Of a stretch of DNA of 46,676 nucleotides, positions 25,702-33,956 are shown piece after piece. This DNA comes from Planctomycetota bacterium (GTDB lineage: Bacteria > Planctomycetota > UBA1135 > GCA-002686595), in contig JABACD010000008.1 in the NCBI GenBank assembly GCA_014237855.1, positions 148,505 to 195,180 on the forward strand, in the 5' to 3' direction. Every line of letters starts with the position of its first letter. Positions within the stretch are counted from its first letter, which is position 1. Both the position numbers and the translations under genes were made by a program. The notes under the pieces were generated by a model, which saw nothing but the letters and a program-made list of their open reading frames with translations, did no database searches and was not told the DNA's origin.

Positions 25702-28080
25702 ATGACGACCCGCATCCAGTATTCGCCGCCCGTCACGCCGCTCCTGGGAATCCTCTGCTTGCTGTTGTTGCTCATCTCCGGTTGTTCGGACCCGGAGAGT
25801 CACAACTCTGGATCGGGGAGCCATGTACGACTCCTGCCCCTTGAGCTGCGTCTTCAGGAGAACGCTGGGGAACGGCCAGCTCCGAGCCTCTATCGCCGCC
25901 TGGAGGCAAGCCCAGACTGCGGCTGGTCCGTGGAGGCCCCTGAGAAACACCGCTACCGAAGGGTCCCACCCTCTTACGAGACAGATCAAAAGCACCTGCT
26001 TGTTCTCGAAGGCCTGGGCAACTCCACCATCGAGATCCCCGGTCCATTCGACCCCAAGAGCTTCAATCGCCTGGGTCTCGAGGTCGACGCCAGTCGACAG
26101 TGCACCTTTGAGGTTCGATTCCACAACAAGAAGAACTTCACCCGCGACTACGCCAAGCCGAGAGCTTCGACATCCATCAAGCTGATCGAATACAAGGTGC
26201 CAGCCCAGGTTCGCGACTGGAAGTCCATCACCAAGATCTCGATTCTCACCAGGAACTGTCGTAGCCGTGTCACGGTGTTTGGAATGAGTCTCTTCTCGTC
26301 CCCACCGTCCAGCCGCCTGCCCTCCCCTGATGGCAAACCCGCCCACATCAGCTCGGGAGGAGAGTCCCGCATGGGAGTCGGGGTTCTTGCTGACCGTGCT
26401 GTCGAGTCTTCATTTCTCGCGGCCCCCAAGCTGAGCCTTCGTTTCTCGTATGCCATCCCTTACCCGCTGCTAGAGGGCCAGGAGGACACATCTCTTGACC
26501 TGATCCTGAAGGGCGAGAACGGTGCCGAGCAGAAACTCATGTTCGCGCTCACTCAAGATCAACATTCCTGGTCAGAGAGTTCTCCAGTTCTATGGAGGAC
26601 CCAAGTTCTACCTCTCGGTGCCTTCGAGAACTCAGCGGTGACGGCTCGCTGGGAGGTCAGCGGCAAGGGCAATTCTGCCTGTGCTCTGGCGGAGGTCAGT
26701 CTGCTGGACAAGCAAGGCTACCCGCTCAAGATACTCCTGATCACCTCGGACACCCATCGCTATGACCACCTTGGTCACTCGAAGGGAGGCGTTGAGATCC
26801 TCACGCCAACCTTGGATGCTCTTGCGGAAGAAGGCCTCGTGTTCGAAGACTGCTTCAGTTCGACCAACACGACCAACCCGTCTCACGTGGCACTGATGAC
26901 GGGTACAAGCCCACGAGATACTGGCATCAATGTCAACAACTCGGTCCTCTCAGATGAAGCTCCCACCCTCGCCGAGGCCTTCCACGAGGCAGGGTTTGCG
27001 ACCTACTCATCGGTGAGCATCAAGCACCTCTCCCCCAAGACCAGTGGCCTGGGCCAGGGCTTTGATCGTGCAGCAGCACCATCGAAACGCGACAGCGAAG
27101 CGGAACAAACGATCGGCAAGCTCACGACCTGGATGAAGCAGTCGGAGGAGCTATCTGTCTTCGTGTGGCTACACCTCTTCGATGCCCATACCCCCTACGA
27201 GCCCGAAGAATCCTTCATCACGGCCTACTACGAAGATCCAGAGCGAGCCTTCGATCCGAGGGGTGAGTTCGTCGATGAAGTGCCAGAGGCTGTGATCGAG
27301 ACGCTCTATCCAGACCCTGCACTCAAGGACATCCAGTTCCCCAGCACTCAGTACAAGGCAGAGATCAGCTACCTGGATCAGGAGCTATCAAGGCTGCTCG
27401 ACCTCTCCGTGATGAGGAATGCAATTGTGGCCTTCACCGCTGACCACGGGGAGTCCCTTGGAGCCCATGGAATCTACTTCAGCCACGATGGGCTGTATCC
27501 GGACTCGATTCACGTGCCGATGATCATCCGCTACCCAGGTGGACCCAAGGGTGCTCGTAGCTCGATCCCGATCGAACAGATCGATCTCGGACGCACCCTG
27601 CTGGATCTTGCAGGCCTTGTGGGCACTGAATTCCCGGGCGAGAACTTGATTGCGCTCTCCGAGCTTACGGCCGAAGAAACAGAGCCGCGTTTCACGATAG
27701 CAGCCCATCACCGCTCTGCGGCGATCACGAAGGATGGCTGGCACCTGATGCTCTCGATGAATACCAATGGCGGGGTCATGACGCTCCAAGATCCCGAGCT
27801 ACATGCGGTTGAGCTCTACAATCTAAGGGCTGATCCGGAGTGCCTGAGCGATCTACTCGAGGTTGACTTCGAGCGAGCCAGTGCCATGCGTGCCGAGCTG
27901 GTTGAGTGGCTGCTGAGTGCTCGCCACCTGAACTGGGACAAGGAGACTCTCACCGACGCCGAGACCATTCGGGAGCTGGAGGCACTGGGCTACACTGCTG
28001 GCACCCAGGAGAGCAACACGACCGATGCTCCCATCATCAGCGCGACGTGCAAGTGCAAGTGGTGCAAACGCTTCCCCTAG
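25702..28080 (+). CDS. Sulfatase-like lipoprotein with a large N-terminal domain and Cys-rich tail
   Basis: This 792-residue lipoprotein (ATG 25702; lipobox in LLLLLISGCSD) has a 300-residue N-terminal part of beta-rich, carbohydrate-binding-like sequence (STIEIPGPFDPKSFNRLGLE), then the alkaline-phosphatase-superfamily hydrolase from about residue 345: Asp350 in LLITSDTHRYDHLG and Asp581 in AFTADHGESLGAHG. The nucleophile motif is NTTNPSHVALMTG with Thr391 in place of formylglycine Cys/Ser and His in place of Arg, like the gene at 19458. It ends in an unusual CKCKWCKRFP tail (Cys783, 785, 788). The frame extends to a GTG at 25675, but ATG 25702 begins the signal peptide. It lies 242 bp after the propeller gene, so it may have its own promoter. 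Substrate unknown. Confidence 0.87.
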   Translation: MTTRIQYSPPVTPLLGILCLLLLLISGCSDPESHNSGSGSHVRLLPLELRLQENAGERPAPSLYRRLEASPDCGWSVEAPEKHRYRRVPPSYETDQKHLLVLEGLGNSTIEIPGPFDPKSFNRLGLEVDASRQCTFEVRFHNKKNFTRDYAKPRASTSIKLIEYKVPAQVRDWKSITKISILTRNCRSRVTVFGMSLFSSPPSSRLPSPDGKPAHISSGGESRMGVGVLADRAVESSFLAAPKLSLRFSYAIPYPLLEGQEDTSLDLILKGENGAEQKLMFALTQDQHSWSESSPVLWRTQVLPLGAFENSAVTARWEVSGKGNSACALAEVSLLDKQGYPLKILLITSDTHRYDHLGHSKGGVEILTPTLDALAEEGLVFEDCFSSTNTTNPSHVALMTGTSPRDTGINVNNSVLSDEAPTLAEAFHEAGFATYSSVSIKHLSPKTSGLGQGFDRAAAPSKRDSEAEQTIGKLTTWMKQSEELSVFVWLHLFDAHTPYEPEESFITAYYEDPERAFDPRGEFVDEVPEAVIETLYPDPALKDIQFPSTQYKAEISYLDQELSRLLDLSVMRNAIVAFTADHGESLGAHGIYFSHDGLYPDSIHVPMIIRYPGGPKGARSSIPIEQIDLGRTLLDLAGLVGTEFPGENLIALSELTAEETEPRFTIAAHHRSAAITKDGWHLMLSMNTNGGVMTLQDPELHAVELYNLRADPECLSDLLEVDFERASAMRAELVEWLLSARHLNWDKETLTDAETIRELEALGYTAGTQESNTTDAPIISATCKCKWCKRFP

Positions 28081-28109
28081 GTGGGGCAAGCCTCGCCAGC
28101 ATCCTGCGC

Positions 28110-28661
28110 TCAGATCCCGAGCGCCCTACGCATCATCTCGTCGAAGCGCACCTTGCCTGCCTGTCCGTGCTGACGATCGACGATCTTGCCATCCTTGTCG
28201 ATGGCAAGGGTCACGGGAATCTCGCCCGGTAGCTCAAAGCGATCATTGATCGCCTCGTAGTCAAGGCCGTCGTAGATCAGTATGGGGATGTCGATCTCCC
28301 TCTTGGTCACGAACTCCCTCATCGCGGGGACCACTTCTCTGGCATCTGCACCAGCGACCATCAGGTCATAGCTCACCCCCACCACCTTCCCACCGCGCTC
28401 GCGATAGTCGTGTGCCACCTCTACCAGGTCGGGCAATTCCGCAACGCACGGCGCGCACCAGATTGCCCAGAAGTTCAGCAGCAGACCTCCCTCACCAATC
28501 GTCTCTGCAAGCGACGCCTCGAACTCTGTGTGATCGACGACCTCTATCGGGGCCTGCTCAGCTTGATTCCTACCGGATGGGCGGCTCTCTTCTCCACTCG
28601 AGTCACAAGCAGAGAGAGAGAACAGCACCAGCAAGAAGGCAGCTCCCTTCCAGGTATCCAC
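28110..28661 (-). CDS. TlpA-like thioredoxin-fold lipoprotein
   Basis: The 183-residue protein has a short signal with lipobox (LLVLFSLSACDSSGEES), then a thioredoxin fold with the active site NFWAIWCAPCVAELPDL (Cys69 and Cys72), cis-Pro region ELPGEIPVTLAIDKDGKIVD, and a C-terminal helix. It probably reduces disulfides or assists cytochrome c maturation at the outer face of the membrane. The GTG at 28661 is preferred because GAGGAA lies just before it; GTG 28676 is the alternative, and the longer frame overlaps the upstream redoxin gene. It lies 40 bp downstream of the redoxin on the same strand, so they are likely one operon. The multihaem cytochrome nearby is a possible client. Confidence 0.88.
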   Translation of the reverse strand: MDTWKGAAFLLVLFSLSACDSSGEESRPSGRNQAEQAPIEVVDHTEFEASLAETIGEGGLLLNFWAIWCAPCVAELPDLVEVAHDYRERGGKVVGVSYDLMVAGADAREVVPAMREFVTKREIDIPILIYDGLDYEAINDRFELPGEIPVTLAIDKDGKIVDRQHGQAGKVRFDEMMRRALGI

Positions 28662-28668
28662 TTCGATC

Positions 28669-28674
28669 TTCCTC
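28669..28674 (-). promoter_or_regulatory. Ribosome-binding site favouring GTG 28661
   Basis: GAGGAA precedes the GTG at 28661 by seven bases, while the GTG at 28676 has none. This supports the shorter, signal-peptide-first reading of the TlpA-like gene. Confidence 0.45.
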
Positions 28675-28701
28675 ACGGGAAAATCAGCGCTTCTTGATAC
28701 C

Positions 28702-29376
28702 TCAGCCGTAGGGCTTCGTGGTGGTGATTTCCGGCCGCTTTCCGGCGAGGATCGCGGTCGTCGCCTCGACCAGGTAGTTGGTGGCATCCTTGCCCTTCTT
28801 CCCGCGAGGGTCATCATCGAGCGCCCCGGAGTACTGGATGACACCCTTCTTATCGATCACGTAACAGTGCGGTGTCGACCTGGCCTGAAAGAGGTCACTG
28901 ATCTTGTTCCCGTGATCGACCAGCAGCTTGTGCTTGTAGCCGACGTCGCTGGCCTTCTTGCGCAGGCTCTCATAGTGCTTGGAGTAGTCCGCTCCCTTTG
29001 CAGGCTTGGCACCCAGCTCATTCTGATTGGAGCAGATACCAACCATCACAACGTCCTTGTTGCCCGCATAGCGCTCTTCCATCTTCATGAAGATTGGATT
29101 TGCATGACGCTCGGCAGGACACCGGTATGACCAGAAGTGAAGGATGACAACCTTGCCTCTCAAGTCCTTGAAGCTCGTGTCCTCTCCCATGAAGTTGGGC
29201 AAGGAGAGGCTCTCAGGAACGGTGGAGCCAACTGTCAGGTTCTTCCGTTTCTCATCTTCCTTCTTCTCGGTCTCCTGGCCCTTGGTCTCCTGGCCAATGG
29301 TCTCTGCTGAGAGGACTGTGGAGGGGGCGGCAACCGCACCCATCAGGAGTACGGCGGCGGATAACTTGATTCTCAT
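28702..29376 (-). CDS. Exported redoxin/peroxiredoxin-like protein
   Basis: This 224-residue protein has a signal peptide (SAAVLLMGAVAAPSTVLSAE), a charged linker (ETKGQETEKKEDEKRK) and an AhpC/TSA-redoxin domain. The active site is HFWSYRCPAERHANPIF with one Cys (Cys86), not a thioredoxin CxxC. The cis-Pro region is ARSTPHCYVIDKKGVIQYSG, followed by ALDDDPRG, which I recall from periplasmic redoxins where the C-terminus often has a further Cys after a T-x-PYG ending; here the protein stops at TTTKPYG with none. It likely reduces peroxide or a thiol partner in the periplasm. It is upstream of, and probably co-transcribed with, the TlpA-like gene, which could recycle its Cys. Confidence 0.85.
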   Translation of the reverse strand: MRIKLSAAVLLMGAVAAPSTVLSAETIGQETKGQETEKKEDEKRKNLTVGSTVPESLSLPNFMGEDTSFKDLRGKVVILHFWSYRCPAERHANPIFMKMEERYAGNKDVVMVGICSNQNELGAKPAKGADYSKHYESLRKKASDVGYKHKLLVDHGNKISDLFQARSTPHCYVIDKKGVIQYSGALDDDPRGKKGKDATNYLVEATTAILAGKRPEITTTKPYG

Positions 29377-29735
29377 GGGGATGCCCTTCTGGAGCGGTTC
29401 TTGGGTGTGGTAGACAGCTTGTGGATTCTGCCAGGCACCTCCCTGAAAGAGGGAGCACGTACCAAATCATTACCAGAATCCGGCCCTGGCCAGGCAATCT
29501 TCGTCCGGGAGCACTCTCTGGATTCGATCGCCTCAAGGCAGAGTCCCAGCCCTCATCCACTCTGGCCACGCAAGCAGCGCCTGGGACCTGCCCAGAGGGC
29601 CTGTTGGCGGCTGATTCTCAGCCTGTTCCCCCCCTGAGACCAGATCTGCTCGTAGACTGAGAGAGTCCCCCACAATTCGTCCGGCTTCGCCCTTCAGGTC
29701 GAGGCTCTGCCGTCGATCAGCAACCTCTTCAAGTC
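29377..29735. other. Divergent intergenic region (359 bp)
   Basis: This separates the minus-strand redoxin and the plus-strand sugar dehydrogenase and should hold promoters for both. I see no clear promoter pair, tRNA or repeat. A short hairpin (CTCCCT...AGGGAG, 29439-29455) lies about 70 bases before the redoxin start in its leader. AAGGG sits eight bases before that ATG and may be its ribosome site. Confidence 0.5.
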
Positions 29736-31298
29736 ATGAGACGCCTGCTCTTCTTCGCACTACTGACAGCTGCTATCTCGCCCCTGACTGGTGCCCAAGA
29801 ACTGGCGACCCGGCGCATTGCTTTCGGCCTCCAGAATCCGGGCTTCCTCGCGCAGGCTCCGGGTGATGACACACGCCTCTTCGTGTTTGAACGACGCCGG
29901 GGAATACGCATCGTCAAGAATGGGGTCCCCAACCCGGGGCTCTTTCTCGATCTGAGTGCCGAGCTCACGACCAATGAGGCGGGAACGTGCTTTGCATTCC
30001 ACCCGGACTATCAGAACAACGGTCGTTTCTTCGTCCTCTACATGGACCTCAACCAGGACACGCACCTGGCCGAATATCAGGTGAGCTCCGACCCTGAGGT
30101 CGCCGACCCGTCATCTCGGATCCAGGTCCTGGGGCCGACTGCTCAACCTGCGAACATCCACAATTGGGACTGCGTCAAGTTCGGCCCCGACGGGATGATG
30201 TACGTCTCCATGGGTGACGGAGTTGAAGTATCCAATAACGTGGATAACTTCGCACAGGATCTCTCCACCAACTTCGGGAAGATCCTGAGGCTCGACATCG
30301 ATAGCCCAGCACCCTATGTCCCCTCTGATAATCCATTCGTAGGTCAGCCGGGTGTAGACGAACACGTCTGGGTCTACGGGCTACGACAACCATGGCGCTT
30401 CTCCTTCGACCCGCTCAACGATGACCTCTACATCGGAGATGTCGGGGCACTCGATTGGGAAGAGATCGACATCCTTCCGGCGGGCACAGCCCCGGGCAAG
30501 AACATGGGCTGGCGCTGCCTCGAGGGAGACGCCTGCACCAACTTCACTGGCTCTGGTTGCCTCAGCTGTAACGATCCAACCTATGTTGCGCCAGTATTCA
30601 CCTATCCTCATACGGATGGGAAGTGCGCCATCATCGGAGGCGAGGTCTATCGTGGTTCCGAGATCCCCTCTCTCTATGGCTGCTACCTCTATGCAGACTT
30701 CTGCGCTGCTAGATTCTGGTCGTTCAAGTGGGACGGCACCCAGATCACTGACCATGTAGAGATCACCGCCGAACTGATCCCGGATATTGGTGGTCCAATC
30801 GATTTCCCGACGACCTTTGCGGTGGACAATGCTGGAGAGATCTACATCTTGAGCAATGCAGGTGGCGAGATTTACAAGATTGTCGAGGAGCAGTGCTCCA
30901 CGACTAACTACTGCGTCTCCACTCTCAACTCTACAGGTAGTGCTGCAGTGATCAGCGCGAACGGATCCTCGTCCATCAGCTCCAATGATCTGATCCTCCA
31001 GGTTGACGACGTACTCCCCAACAAGGTCGGCATCTTCTTCTATGGCTTGAACCAGATTCAGCTGCCCTTTGGCGATGGCTTCAGATGCGTCGGAGGCTCG
31101 ATCTACAGGCTGAATCCCGCGTCCCTCGCGGACGCCTCCGGCACGAACCAGCGCAGTATTGACAATACCAACCCAACTCAGCCGATGGGGCAGATCACTG
31201 CCGGCTCAATCTGGAACTTCCAGTACTGGTACCGCGACGCCACCGCCCCTGGCCAGTTCAACCTCTCAGACGGCCTCGAGGTGAGCTTCTGCCGCTGA
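29736..31298 (+). CDS. PQQ-type sugar dehydrogenase-like exported protein with recurrent C-terminal domain
   Basis: The 520-residue protein has a signal peptide (LLFFALLTAAISPLTGAQE) and a six-bladed propeller of the glucose/sorbosone dehydrogenase family at about residues 25-385: GLQNPGFLAQAPGDDTRLFV, HNWDCVKFGPDGMMYVSMGD, NFGKILRLDID, GLRQPWRFSFDP, IGDVGALDWEEIDIL and NMGWRCLEGD. Relatives oxidise sugars with PQQ. Cys pairs in the propeller (CTNFTGSGCLSC) suggest disulfides. Residues 391-520 form a separate domain starting NYC and including LPFGDGFRCVGGSIYRL, WNFQYWYRD and FNLSDGLEVSF; the same domain ends three other proteins here (genes at 34955, 37573 and 45344). It may be a surface or export signal. 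The gene is divergent from the redoxin. Confidence 0.88.
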   Translation: MRRLLFFALLTAAISPLTGAQELATRRIAFGLQNPGFLAQAPGDDTRLFVFERRRGIRIVKNGVPNPGLFLDLSAELTTNEAGTCFAFHPDYQNNGRFFVLYMDLNQDTHLAEYQVSSDPEVADPSSRIQVLGPTAQPANIHNWDCVKFGPDGMMYVSMGDGVEVSNNVDNFAQDLSTNFGKILRLDIDSPAPYVPSDNPFVGQPGVDEHVWVYGLRQPWRFSFDPLNDDLYIGDVGALDWEEIDILPAGTAPGKNMGWRCLEGDACTNFTGSGCLSCNDPTYVAPVFTYPHTDGKCAIIGGEVYRGSEIPSLYGCYLYADFCAARFWSFKWDGTQITDHVEITAELIPDIGGPIDFPTTFAVDNAGEIYILSNAGGEIYKIVEEQCSTTNYCVSTLNSTGSAAVISANGSSSISSNDLILQVDDVLPNKVGIFFYGLNQIQLPFGDGFRCVGGSIYRLNPASLADASGTNQRSIDNTNPTQPMGQITAGSIWNFQYWYRDATAPGQFNLSDGLEVSFCR

Positions 31299-31340
31299 TC
31301 GCGTGATCAGGCCAGGTACACCAGTGGCCGGCCTTCGTAC

Positions 31341-32345
31341 TCAGGCGCCATGCGGACCTTGAAAGCCCAGTGACTTCCTGCGGGTGTGGCGCAGCTTTTC
31401 CTGGAGCCTGATGCTCTCCAGCACCTGTTGCGAGCTACACATGCCCTGCTGCACGAGGACTTCTCCAATCCTCAAACCGGTAGCGCGCTGGATCACTATG
31501 GCCTGATTGAGCTGCTCAGGCGTGATGACCTCGCCAATTACAAGTAGTTCGCCAAGCAGGGTCTCATGCCATCGCGCTAGTGGAAGCATGGCCTCTCCAC
31601 ACGGATCTTGCTCCGCACGCATCACTGCGTACTCCTTGACCTTCGCGTGTAGGTCGATCGCTGTCCGAAGCTCAGCAGGTCCCAGCTTCCCCAGCTGGGC
31701 AATGATATCGCCCAACCGCTGCTTGGACTGGCACTGCACCATGAGCAGGTCATCGATTTGATTGGAGTCCATCAGCCCCATCTCACGAATGACATCACCG
31801 AGCTTCACCTGCCGCAGGTCCTTTGAATTGATGGCCGATTGATCACTCTCTGCCAAACGAAGCGAGGGTTGAGACAGCTGATCGGAGTTGCCCCCTTCGC
31901 CCTGCCCAGCCATGCTGAGCTCCTTGGAAGAGCCTGAGGCTTCGAACTCAGGGACTCCTCCAGGGTCGGTCTTCGCCTGGCTGAGAGATCCCGTGACTGC
32001 GGCCATCTTCGGGCCACAATCCCCGGGCTGGGCCGATCCTTGCTCTCCAGCCGGATTCGACTCGCCTTGAGATTCGACCAGCCGATGGAGCTTGCATTCA
32101 GCATTGACCAGCAGGCGCGTCACCAGTCGCTGAGTCTCCTCAAGGCTCGGCTGCCGACCCTCCGCGAGAAAACGACTCAGACCAGTCGCCATGTCGAGCA
32201 GGAAGTCGACTTCAACTGATTGGTAGGCACGAATCCTTTCGGCCTCGAGCACGAGGTCGCCAAAGAACTCGCGCTGGGAGTCCTTGTCGCGCACGTCCGA
32301 ACCAACCAGCTCATGGACGATGCTGCTTAGATTGTGTGTGGACAT
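31341..32345 (-). CDS. Protein with two tandem MshEN-type (c-di-GMP-binding) motif pairs
   Basis: The 334-residue cytoplasmic protein has a helical N-terminal domain (~1-92), a low-complexity Gly/Ser/Glu/Gln linker (~93-170) and four copies of a 24-residue motif: KLGDVIREMGLMDSNQIDDL (181-204), RLGDIIAQLGKLGPAELRTA (210-233), LLGELLVIGEVITPEQLNQA (263-286) and RIGEVLVQQGMCSSQQVLES (292-315). Within each pair the spacer is five residues. This matches the MshEN pattern RLGxx[LVI][LVI]xxG...L...L..Q, which in MshE and related proteins binds cyclic di-GMP; in the third copy the Gly is shifted by one. There is no ATPase domain, unlike the secretion and pilus ATPases that usually carry it. It is probably a free-standing sensor or adaptor. 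The gene is divergent from the MATE-like transporter. Confidence 0.8.
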   Translation of the reverse strand: MSTHNLSSIVHELVGSDVRDKDSQREFFGDLVLEAERIRAYQSVEVDFLLDMATGLSRFLAEGRQPSLEETQRLVTRLLVNAECKLHRLVESQGESNPAGEQGSAQPGDCGPKMAAVTGSLSQAKTDPGGVPEFEASGSSKELSMAGQGEGGNSDQLSQPSLRLAESDQSAINSKDLRQVKLGDVIREMGLMDSNQIDDLLMVQCQSKQRLGDIIAQLGKLGPAELRTAIDLHAKVKEYAVMRAEQDPCGEAMLPLARWHETLLGELLVIGEVITPEQLNQAIVIQRATGLRIGEVLVQQGMCSSQQVLESIRLQEKLRHTRRKSLGFQGPHGA

Positions 32346-32481
32346 ATAATAGAGAGGGGTACCCTGGGCTCACGCCTTCGACCCCTCGCGCCTCCCAGCT
32401 TGAGGGTATCCAAGGGGTTCTCGGTTTCCTTTGGTTCACCCCGGGGCGTGAGTCCAAAGATGGGTTAGGGTCTCGCGCCCC

Positions 32482-33831
32482 GTGACGACCTCCACCACTC
32501 TCCCTCACCTGAGTCAGGGCCGAATCCTGCGCACCTGGTGGCCGCTCGCGGCAAGCTGGTTGCTCATGGGCGTGGAGCTGCCAATCCTCACCGCCGTGGT
32601 CGAGCGAATGGCAGACGGCGACATCAATCTGGCTGCCTACGGGTCCGTGGTCTTTCCACTATCCCTGATAGTGGAAGCCCCCATCATCATGTTGTTGGCC
32701 GCCGCAACGGCCCTGGTGAGGGATCGCGCCTCGTACCTCCTGCTGCATCGATTCATGATGGCTGCCGGGCTGGTCCTGACGATCATCCACGTGGCCATCG
32801 CCTTCACTCCGCTGTTCGATTGGATCTGCTCCAGCTTGCTCGATGTGCCCGAGGAGCTGCTAGAGCCTGCACGGACAGGGATGAAGATCATGACCCCTTG
32901 GTCCTGGGCTATCGCCTATCGCCGGATGCAACAAGGAGTCCTGATTCGCTTCGGTCACTCGAAGGTGGTGGGGATTGGTACCTTGCTACGTTTGGCGAGC
33001 AACCTCCTGGCCATGTATCTCGCCAAGGAGCTGCTCGATGCTCCAGGTATCGCTGTAGGAGCCATCGGAATCGCTGCCGGAGTGACCTCAGAGGCCATCT
33101 TCGCCGCATTCATGGTCAGACCGATCGTCCACGACCTGAAGGACATCGACAAGTCGGTCGAGCCATTGACCTGGAGGCACCTGGGAGGCTTCTACACGCC
33201 GCTTGCTCTGACCCCGTTCATGACCCTGGTCCTCCCGCTGATCGGCTCAGCGGCGATGTCACGCATGACTGACCCCCTTCAGTCGCTCGCGGCCTGGCCA
33301 GTTGTACATGGGCTGGTGTTTCTCTTTCGAGGAATCGGGATGGCCTACAATGAGGTCGTCGTCGCCCTGGTCGAGGAGCCGGGGAGCGTGCCAGCCCTCC
33401 GACGATTCGCCCTGGTGGTTGCCTGCGGAACCGTGCTCGTGCTCGGACTGCTGGTTGCCACTCCCCTCGCAAACCTGTGGTTCGTGGTCGTCATGAACCT
33501 CAGCCCAGAGCTGGCCACCATGACGAGGATTGGCGTCGCTCTGTGCCTGTTGATGCCCGCTTATCAGGTCGCCCAGAGCTGGTTCCAGGGCGTCCTCGTC
33601 GCCAGTAAGAGGACTCGAGCTATCCCCGAGGCCGTCGGCGCCTACTCCGTGCTGGTGAGCCTTCTCTTCTGGCTAGGCGTGGTCTTCAATCCAATTTCCG
33701 GCCTCTACTTCGCCGTTCTGGCCTTTAGCTGTGGTGGCCTGCTACAGACCACCTGGCTCTGGTGGCGGAGCCGCGACCAGGTCCGAGCCCTGGAGCTACG
33801 AGAGGCTGCTCCTGCCGGATCAAGGCCATAA
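32482..33831 (+). CDS. MATE/MOP-superfamily-like membrane protein
   Basis: A GTG start (32482) gives a 449-residue protein with about twelve hydrophobic helices, a charged loop near residues 215-230 (MVRPIVHDLKDIDKSVEP) and a repeated topology (first half TWWPLAASWLLMGVELPILT, second half HLGGFYTPLALTPFMTLVLP). The layout fits the MOP flippase superfamily (MATE drug/cation exporters and, more distantly, ANKH-like proteins). It may export a small molecule or lipid, but no substrate-binding residue can be assigned. The preceding 136 bp separate it from the MshEN-type gene; a TATAAT at 32345-32350 lacks a matching -35. Confidence 0.7.
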   Translation: MTTSTTLPHLSQGRILRTWWPLAASWLLMGVELPILTAVVERMADGDINLAAYGSVVFPLSLIVEAPIIMLLAAATALVRDRASYLLLHRFMMAAGLVLTIIHVAIAFTPLFDWICSSLLDVPEELLEPARTGMKIMTPWSWAIAYRRMQQGVLIRFGHSKVVGIGTLLRLASNLLAMYLAKELLDAPGIAVGAIGIAAGVTSEAIFAAFMVRPIVHDLKDIDKSVEPLTWRHLGGFYTPLALTPFMTLVLPLIGSAAMSRMTDPLQSLAAWPVVHGLVFLFRGIGMAYNEVVVALVEEPGSVPALRRFALVVACGTVLVLGLLVATPLANLWFVVVMNLSPELATMTRIGVALCLLMPAYQVAQSWFQGVLVASKRTRAIPEAVGAYSVLVSLLFWLGVVFNPISGLYFAVLAFSCGGLLQTTWLWWRSRDQVRALELREAAPAGSRP

Positions 33832-33943
33832 GGAGCTCACGAGCTGAGCTGAGAGCTGCTCTTCAGTCTCGCCAGGCCAACGAGCACTCCGTGACCAGGC
33901 TTTCATCTCGATCGATGATCTCGTAGCGTCCAGAGGCAGGAGC

Positions 33944-33949
33944 AGGAGG
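33944..33949 (+). promoter_or_regulatory. Strong ribosome-binding site for the SDR gene
   Basis: AGGAGG, seven bases before ATG 33957, is the best Shine-Dalgarno match in the window and fixes the SDR start; most neighbours lack one. Confidence 0.75.
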
Positions 33950-33956
33950 AACGCAG

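Noticed and set aside
25411..26346. A 311-codon minus-strand frame over the second sulfatase-like gene's start
   Set aside because: It shows no domain and overlaps a lipoprotein signal peptide on the other strand; it is an antisense shadow.
32345..32350. TATAAT as a -10 element before the MATE-like gene
   Set aside because: No -35-like hexamer is found 16-18 bases upstream, and it overlaps the MshEN-type gene's first codon.
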